The notes beneath the pieces are model-generated. The model was not told the DNA's origin. It made no database searches and worked only from the letters and a program-made list of their open reading frames with translations. Below are positions 4,767 through 9,610 of a DNA stretch of 9,610 nt, one piece after another. Made by a program: the position numbers and the translations under genes. Origin of the DNA: Gracilibacteraceae bacterium (lineage in GTDB: Bacteria; Bacillota; Desulfitobacteriia; Desulfitobacteriales; Syntrophobotulaceae); contig JAIRRL010000070.1 of assembly GCA_031255985.1 (NCBI GenBank), forward strand, positions 1-9,610, given 5' to 3'. Within the stretch, counting starts at the first letter, position 1. Every line of letters starts with the position of its first letter.

Positions 4767-6956
4767 ATGAAGCCTGAAGTCTGGCGCGGCATGGGTCTCG
4801 CGGACGATGAATACGCCCGGATAACCGCCCGGCTCGGCCGGGAACCGAATTACCTGGAAGTCGGCATTTTTTCCGTCATGTGGTCGGAACACTGTTCGTA
4901 TAAAACATCGAAGCCGGTTTTGCGTAAATTTCCGACGGCAGGGCCGCGCGTCTTGCAAGGGCCGGGGGAAAACGCCGGGATTCTCGACATCGGCGATGGC
5001 CTGGCCCTTGCCTTTAAGATGGAATCGCATAATCATCCTTCGGCGATCGAACCGTACCAGGGGGCGGCTACGGGCGTAGGCGGCATTTTGCGCGATATTT
5101 TCACCATGGGAGCGCGGCCGGTAGCCGTGCTGGACGCATTGCGCTTCGGCCCGCTGACGGAGGAAAAGAATAAATTGCTTTTGCGCGGCGTAACGCAAGG
5201 CATCGGCGGATACGGCAATTCCATCGGGATTCCGACCGTAGGCGGCGATGTTTATTTTGACCCGGCTTTCAGCGGGAATCCGCTCGTCAACGTTATGGCG
5301 GCGGGCATTTTACGGCGGGAGGACATCGCCAGAGGGGCGGCCAGAGGAGCAGGCAATCCGGTGATGATTGTCGGGGCGCGCACGGGCCGGGACGGAATTC
5401 ACGGCGCGACTTTCGCCTCCGTGGAATTGACGGCGGAGTCGGAATCCCGCCGCTCCGCCGTGCAGGTCGGCGATCCCTTTATGGAAAAACTGCTGCTGGA
5501 AGCTTGTCTGGAGCTGATTCAGGCCGGGGTTCTCATCGGTATCCAGGACATGGGCGCGGCGGGCTTGACTTGCTCTGCCGCGGAAATGGCCGGGCGGGGC
5601 GGCAGCGGCGTTGAAATCAATGTGGATTTGGTTCCGCGGCGGGAAACGGGGATGACGCCGTATGAAGTCATGCTTTCCGAGTCGCAGGAGCGTATGCTGG
5701 TCGTGCCGCGCGCCGGCCGCGAGGCTCAGGTGGAGGAAGTGCTGACGCGCTGGGGTCTGGAAGCGGCAACAATCGGCCGGGTAACAGAGGACGGCTTGCT
5801 GCGCGTGACGGAACAGGGCCGGACGGTCGCGGCCATTCCCGTGGCCGCTTTGACGGACGAGGCGCCGGTTTACCGGCGCCAGGCGGCGGAACCGGCCTAT
5901 ATTGCCGAGTTGCGAGCTGTGGATTTGCGCGGCCGTCAATTGCGTCAACCGGCGGCGGCGACTTTGCTCGCTTTGCTGGCAAATCCTACCATTGCCAGCA
6001 AAGCGTGGATATATCGGCAATATGATCATCAGGTGGGGACGAATACGGCGGTTCCGCCGGGAGGGGACGCGGCCGTCGTCCGGGTGCGCGGCGGGCGGCG
6101 CGGCGTTGCGCTGACGACGGATTGCAACAGCCGCCTGACTTATATGGATCCTTTTTATGGCGGCGCCTGGGCGGTGGCGGAGGCGGCGCAAAACATCGCC
6201 TGCGTGGGCGCCCTGCCGCTTGGCGTTACCGATTGCCTGAATTTTGGCAATCCGGAAAATCCGGAGATTTTCTGGCAGTTTGAACAGGCTTGCGCGGGGG
6301 TGGCGGCGGCTTGCGCCGCGTTCGGCACGCCTGTAACCGGCGGGAACGTGAGCTTTTACAATGAAACGCCGGAACGGGCGATATATCCGACGCCGATGAT
6401 CGGGATGGTGGGTTTGCTGGAGAATATCTGCTCGCTGTGTCCGGCGGCTTTCCCGCTGGCGGGGGAGAAAGTGTTTCTGCTGGGGCCGGCGGAGGGTCTG
6501 CTGGCCGGTTCCGAATACATGAGCCAGTTTGAGGGGCTTGTCGGCGGCGTCCTGCCGCCGCTGGATCTTCCCGCTTTGAAAAAAAGGCTGGATTTTGTTC
6601 TGGCGGCGCAGGAAAAAAGGTTGCTCACAGCGGCGCACGATATTGCGGAGGGCGGCTTCGCCGTGGCGTTGACGGAGATGGCCGTCCGTACCGGGGCCAC
6701 GGTGGATTTGCCGGCGGACGATATTTTGGCCGCGCTTTTTGGCGAGGGGCCGGGCCGCTATATCCTGACGGCGGCGCCTGAAGCGGAGCGGGAATTGACG
6801 GCGCTGGCGGCGGCGTGGGAGCAGCCGCTTGCCTGCGTGGGGGTCACTGGCGGCGAAACTCTGACTGTCGCTTTGCGCGGCGCTCCCGTCTTGGCAGCGG
6901 AACGGAAGCGCTGCCGCGCGGCCTATGAAAACGCGCTGGGGAATCTGATGCACTGA
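4767..6956 (+). CDS. purL: Phosphoribosylformylglycinamidine synthase subunit PurL (small type)
   Basis: PurL (729 aa) is the ATP-dependent synthetase subunit that converts FGAR to FGAM with ammonia from PurQ. It is the short form that works with PurS and PurQ, close to the 742 residues of B. subtilis, not the roughly 1,300-residue fused enzyme of enterobacteria. Motifs: WSEHCSYKTSKPVLRKFPT (39-57) with active-site H42, MESHNHPSAIEPYQGAATG (85-103), YGNSIGIPTVGGD (149-161), DMGAAGLTCSAAEM (261-274) and SESQERML (304-311). A second AIRS-like half contains CLNFGNPENP, TGGNVSFYNE and AHDIAEGGFAVAL. The start is ATG 4767, one base after the purQ stop, with AAGGAAG upstream at about 4754-4760. The whole frame is open with no sign of damage. 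Confidence 0.97.
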   Translation: MKPEVWRGMGLADDEYARITARLGREPNYLEVGIFSVMWSEHCSYKTSKPVLRKFPTAGPRVLQGPGENAGILDIGDGLALAFKMESHNHPSAIEPYQGAATGVGGILRDIFTMGARPVAVLDALRFGPLTEEKNKLLLRGVTQGIGGYGNSIGIPTVGGDVYFDPAFSGNPLVNVMAAGILRREDIARGAARGAGNPVMIVGARTGRDGIHGATFASVELTAESESRRSAVQVGDPFMEKLLLEACLELIQAGVLIGIQDMGAAGLTCSAAEMAGRGGSGVEINVDLVPRRETGMTPYEVMLSESQERMLVVPRAGREAQVEEVLTRWGLEAATIGRVTEDGLLRVTEQGRTVAAIPVAALTDEAPVYRRQAAEPAYIAELRAVDLRGRQLRQPAAATLLALLANPTIASKAWIYRQYDHQVGTNTAVPPGGDAAVVRVRGGRRGVALTTDCNSRLTYMDPFYGGAWAVAEAAQNIACVGALPLGVTDCLNFGNPENPEIFWQFEQACAGVAAACAAFGTPVTGGNVSFYNETPERAIYPTPMIGMVGLLENICSLCPAAFPLAGEKVFLLGPAEGLLAGSEYMSQFEGLVGGVLPPLDLPALKKRLDFVLAAQEKRLLTAAHDIAEGGFAVALTEMAVRTGATVDLPADDILAALFGEGPGRYILTAAPEAERELTALAAAWEQPLACVGVTGGETLTVALRGAPVLAAERKRCRAAYENALGNLMH

Positions 6957-6988
6957 AGTTCACGCTATTCTTTTGAGGTTATTAAGTA

Positions 6989-8392
6989 ATGGATAACGAT
7001 AAGCCACGGGAAGAATGTGGGGTATTCGGCGTTTACGCCCCGGAACAAGATACGGCCCGGCTCACTTATTTCGGGTTGTACGCCTTGCAGCACCGCGGCC
7101 AGGAAAGCGCGGGCATCGCCGTTTCGGACGGGCGCAATATCAAAGTGCATAAGGCGATGGGTCTGGTAGCGGAAGTATTCGCCGACGACGCTCTGATCTC
7201 CGGCTTGCGGGGCAAGATGGCCGTCGGTCACGTGCGCTATTCGACCACCGGTTCAAGCCTTTTAGCGAACGCGCAGCCGCTCGTCGTCCATTTTCAGCAT
7301 GGGATGATGGCTCTGGCTCATAACGGCAATTTGACCAACGCGGCTCGCTTAAGAGATGAATTGTGTCAGCGGGGGGTTGTTTTTCACTCGACGACGGACA
7401 GCGAAATCATCCTGAATCTGATCGCCGGCTATAAACGCGACGGTCTGGAAGACGCCGTGATAAAAACGATGATGGATATCCGCGGCGCTTACGCCCTCCT
7501 GGTTATGGGCGACGGCAAGATCATCGGCGCGCGCGATCCTTACGGTATTCGCCCTCTTTGCGTCGGCGTCCTGGAAGGACGGTATTGCTTCGCTTCCGAA
7601 AGCTGCGCTCTCGACGTTATCGGCGCGGAATTCGTCCGCGACCTGCGGCCAGGGGAAGTGGCGACCATCAGCGCCGACGGCCTGTCTTTCCGCCAGGGCC
7701 CGGTCGGGGGCGAAACGGCTCATTGTTCGTTTGAATATATTTACCTCGCGCGGCCCGACAGCACTATGGACGAGATCAATGTCTGGGAAAGCCGCTTCCG
7801 CATGGGACGGCAGTTGGCGCGGGAGTATCCGCTGGAGGCGGACTTGGTGATTCCGGTGCCGGATTCCGGTACGCCGGCGGCGCTCGGCTATGCTCAGGTT
7901 ACGGGCCGTCATTTTGCCGAAGGGCTGATGAAAAACCGCTATGTGGGACGTACTTTTATCCAGCCGACCCAGGAAATGCGGGAGAATTCCGTGCGCATTA
8001 AGCTGAACGGCAACGAGCGTATTCTGCGCGGCAAAAGCGTGGTCATGGTGGACGACTCGCTGGTGCGCGGCACGACAAGCCTGAAACTGATTCAGCTGGT
8101 GCGGCATTGCGGGGCGCGGGAGGTGCATATGCTGATCGGTTCGCCGCCCGTCCGTCATTCATGTTATTACGGCATCGATACGGCGGAAAGAGAAAGGCTC
8201 ATCGCCAACCAGATGGATGTGGACGGGATCCGGCGCTTTATCGGCGCGGACAGTCTGTATTATCTTTCGGAAGCGGGTTTGCGCGCCGCGTTGCGGAACC
8301 GGGATTACTGCACGGCTTGTTTCAGCGGCCGTTACCCCGATCCGCCTCCGGGCGAGCAGAGCAAAAACGATTTGGAAAATATTTACAAATAA
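6989..8392 (+). CDS. purF: Amidophosphoribosyltransferase (PurF), Fe-S type
   Basis: PurF (467 aa) makes 5-phosphoribosylamine from PRPP and glutamine, the first committed step. A nine-residue propeptide (MDNDKPREE) precedes C10, which after cleavage becomes the N-terminal nucleophile of the Ntn glutaminase domain (CGVFGVYAPE; YALQHRGQESAGIA, 31-44; HNGNLTN, 111-117). The phosphoribosyltransferase domain carries the PRPP loop VVMVDDSLVRGTTS (351-364). Cysteines C246 (AHCSFEYIY), C392 (HSCYYGID), C441 and C444 (CTACFSGRYP) match the four [4Fe-4S] ligands of the B. subtilis enzyme, so oxygen lability is expected. The start is ATG 6989 with TGAGG at 6974-6978. A 32-base AT-rich gap separates it from purL. 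Adenine and guanine nucleotides inhibit this family. Confidence 0.97.
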   Translation: MDNDKPREECGVFGVYAPEQDTARLTYFGLYALQHRGQESAGIAVSDGRNIKVHKAMGLVAEVFADDALISGLRGKMAVGHVRYSTTGSSLLANAQPLVVHFQHGMMALAHNGNLTNAARLRDELCQRGVVFHSTTDSEIILNLIAGYKRDGLEDAVIKTMMDIRGAYALLVMGDGKIIGARDPYGIRPLCVGVLEGRYCFASESCALDVIGAEFVRDLRPGEVATISADGLSFRQGPVGGETAHCSFEYIYLARPDSTMDEINVWESRFRMGRQLAREYPLEADLVIPVPDSGTPAALGYAQVTGRHFAEGLMKNRYVGRTFIQPTQEMRENSVRIKLNGNERILRGKSVVMVDDSLVRGTTSLKLIQLVRHCGAREVHMLIGSPPVRHSCYYGIDTAERERLIANQMDVDGIRRFIGADSLYYLSEAGLRAALRNRDYCTACFSGRYPDPPPGEQSKNDLENIYK

Positions 8393-8409
8393 TTGAGGGC
8401 GATGGGCAT

Positions 8410-9441
8410 ATGGCGGAAGAAAAAGGACTCACTTATCGGGAGGCGGGCGTAAACATTGCGGCCGGGGCGCAGGCGGTGGAAAAAATGAAGCCCGCCGCGG
8501 CTCTTACGCGCCGGCCCGGCGTCCTGAGCGAATTGGGCGGCTTCGGCGGGCTGTTCGCGCCGGATCTGGCCCGGTATCCTGATCCGGTGCTTGTCGCCGG
8601 CACGGACGGCGTCGGCACTAAATTGCGGGTAGCTTTTGATTTGAACCGGCATGAGACGATAGGGCAGGACGCTGTCGCCATGTGCGTCAACGATGTTTTG
8701 ACCCATGGGGCCGAACCGCTGTTTTTTCTGGACTATCTGGCGGTCGGCCGTTTGGATCCCGACCGCGCGGCGGCTGTCGTAGCCGGGGTGGCGGAAGGCT
8801 GCCGCCTGGCGGGGTGCGCTCTCCTGGGCGGGGAGACGGCGGAAATGCCCGGGTTTTACGCGCCGGATGAATATGATATCGCCGGGTTTGCCGTCGGCAT
8901 CGTCAACCGGGATCGCCTGATTGACGGCTCGCGGATCCGCGCGGGCGACTTGATTTTCGGCCTTTATGCCAGCGGTCTGCACAGCAACGGTTTTTCTCTG
9001 GCCCGCCGCGTTTTCCCGCCCCAATCCTACGGGGAAACACCGGCCGGCCTGACGCGCTCTATCGGCGAAGAACTGCTTGTTCCCACGCGGATTTACGCCC
9101 GCACTGTCCTCTCTTTGCGGGAACAGATTGATATTACCGGGATGGTGCATATAACCGGCGGCGGCCTGACCGAAAACATCCCCCGCGTCCTGCCGCCCGG
9201 ACTGGGAGCGCGTTTGCGGCCGCGCGCCTGGAAAGAGCCGGCTGTTTTTCGCCTGCTGCGGGAGCGGGGCAAGATAGCGGAAGCGGAGATGCGGCGGACT
9301 TTTAACCTGGGGATCGGCTATGTCGTCATAACGCGGGCCGGGGAGCGGACGGCTCTGACGGACGCCCTGACGGCGGCGGGCGAGCCTTGGGCTTTGCTGG
9401 GCGTCGTGGCGCCGGGCGAGGGGGTCGCTTATGAAGAATGA
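8410..9441 (+). CDS. purM: Phosphoribosylformylglycinamidine cyclo-ligase (AIR synthetase, PurM)
   Basis: PurM (343 aa) uses ATP to close the imidazole ring, turning FGAM into AIR. Typical segments are LTYREAGVNIAAG (7-19), GTDGVGTKLRVAF (64-76), GQDAVAMCVNDVLTHGAEP (85-103), LLGGETAEMPGFY (138-150), YASGLHSNGFSL (186-197) and HITGGGLTENIPRVLP (247-262). Length fits the usual 340-350 residues. The start is ATG 8410, ten bases after GAGGG (8395-8399). The frame is open back to 8107 but that part lies inside purF; an ATG at 8402 is out of frame. It follows the purF stop by 17 bases. Its TGA at 9439-9441 overlaps an ATG that could serve purN. Confidence 0.97.
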   Translation: MAEEKGLTYREAGVNIAAGAQAVEKMKPAAALTRRPGVLSELGGFGGLFAPDLARYPDPVLVAGTDGVGTKLRVAFDLNRHETIGQDAVAMCVNDVLTHGAEPLFFLDYLAVGRLDPDRAAAVVAGVAEGCRLAGCALLGGETAEMPGFYAPDEYDIAGFAVGIVNRDRLIDGSRIRAGDLIFGLYASGLHSNGFSLARRVFPPQSYGETPAGLTRSIGEELLVPTRIYARTVLSLREQIDITGMVHITGGGLTENIPRVLPPGLGARLRPRAWKEPAVFRLLRERGKIAEAEMRRTFNLGIGYVVITRAGERTALTDALTAAGEPWALLGVVAPGEGVAYEE

Positions 9442-9449
9442 GGCGAAAC

Positions 9450-9610
9450 ATGCAGATTAATAAAAAATCAAAACAGTTGAAAGCGGGAGTTCTGGTTTCC
9501 GGCCGCGGCAGCAATCTGCAGGCTCTGATTGACGCCGTGAAAACCGACGCTTTGGCGGTAAAATTTGTCGGGGTCGGCTCGGATAATCCGGAAGCCGAAG
9601 CGTTGCGCCG
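9450..9610 (+). CDS. purN: Phosphoribosylglycinamide formyltransferase (PurN), 5' part
   Basis: Only the first 53 codons are inside the window. PurN transfers a formyl group from 10-formyl-tetrahydrofolate to GAR, giving FGAR. The N-terminal strand and phosphate-binding loop are visible as LKAGVLVSGRGSNLQALIDA, followed by VKFVGVGSDNPEAEALRR. ATG 9450 is chosen because TGAGG (9439-9443) lies six bases before it. An in-frame ATG at 9438, overlapping the purM stop as ATGA, is an alternative that adds four residues. Either way the N-terminus carries an unusually lysine-rich, AT-rich lead (MQINKKSKQ) before the usual family start. The gene order purM-purN supports the call; the catalytic Asn/His/Asp residues lie beyond the edge. 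Confidence 0.93.
   Translation, partial: MQINKKSKQLKAGVLVSGRGSNLQALIDAVKTDALAVKFVGVGSDNPEAEALR

Noticed and set aside
5310..6953. 547-codon open frame on the minus strand opposite purL
   Set aside because: It lies entirely antisense to a clear purL, its composition is Arg/Gln/His-rich with no recognisable motif, and it reflects the third-position GC bias of purL.

Overview
The window is an ordinary, well-preserved de novo purine biosynthesis operon on the + strand, preceded by a separate small HD-superfamily hydrolase gene and the 3' end of an unrecognised gene. The organism is probably a GC-rich Bacillota, perhaps in the Negativicutes or Clostridia; the phylum is a moderate-confidence inference and the class is weak. 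Reasons: the order purE-purB-purC-purS-purQ-purL-purF-purM-purN follows the Bacillus subtilis type cluster, purS, purQ and a short purL are separate genes rather than the single long PurL of enterobacteria, PurF carries the propeptide and cysteine pattern of the Bacillus-type [4Fe-4S] enzyme, and ribosome binding sites are strong GGAGG-like sequences. TGA ends most of the genes, so the standard code is used.

Layout. Positions 2-241 hold the end of a gene whose frame is interrupted by TGA at 149-151 and then continues for 29 plausible codons to TAA; a hairpin lies just after the TGA. A good vegetative promoter (265-293) drives the HD-domain gene at 332-895. The gap 896-1224 contains a possible decayed minus-strand reading frame, a possible intrinsic terminator (1025-1069) and a strong promoter (1149-1177) for the pur operon. 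From 1225 to the right edge every gene is a purine gene with tight spacing: purE/purB and purS/purQ overlap by GTGA, purC/purS overlap by 8 bases, purQ/purL are 1 base apart, and purN begins next to the purM stop and runs off the window.

Pathway. PurF makes phosphoribosylamine from PRPP and glutamine. After the PurD step (gene not in the window), PurN formylates GAR to FGAR. The PurS-PurQ-PurL complex makes FGAM and PurM closes the ring to AIR. PurE supplies the carboxylated intermediate, PurC makes SAICAR and PurB releases AICAR; PurB also acts later, from adenylosuccinate to AMP. purH and purD would be expected past the right edge. purK, which often follows purE, is absent between purE and purB.

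I see no undescribed multi-gene system. The points most worth a second look are the in-frame TGA with its hairpin at the left edge (selenocysteine readthrough or a nonsense pseudogene), the missing purK, the lack of a recognisable purine riboswitch or PurBox before purE, and the minus-strand remnant at 906-1067.
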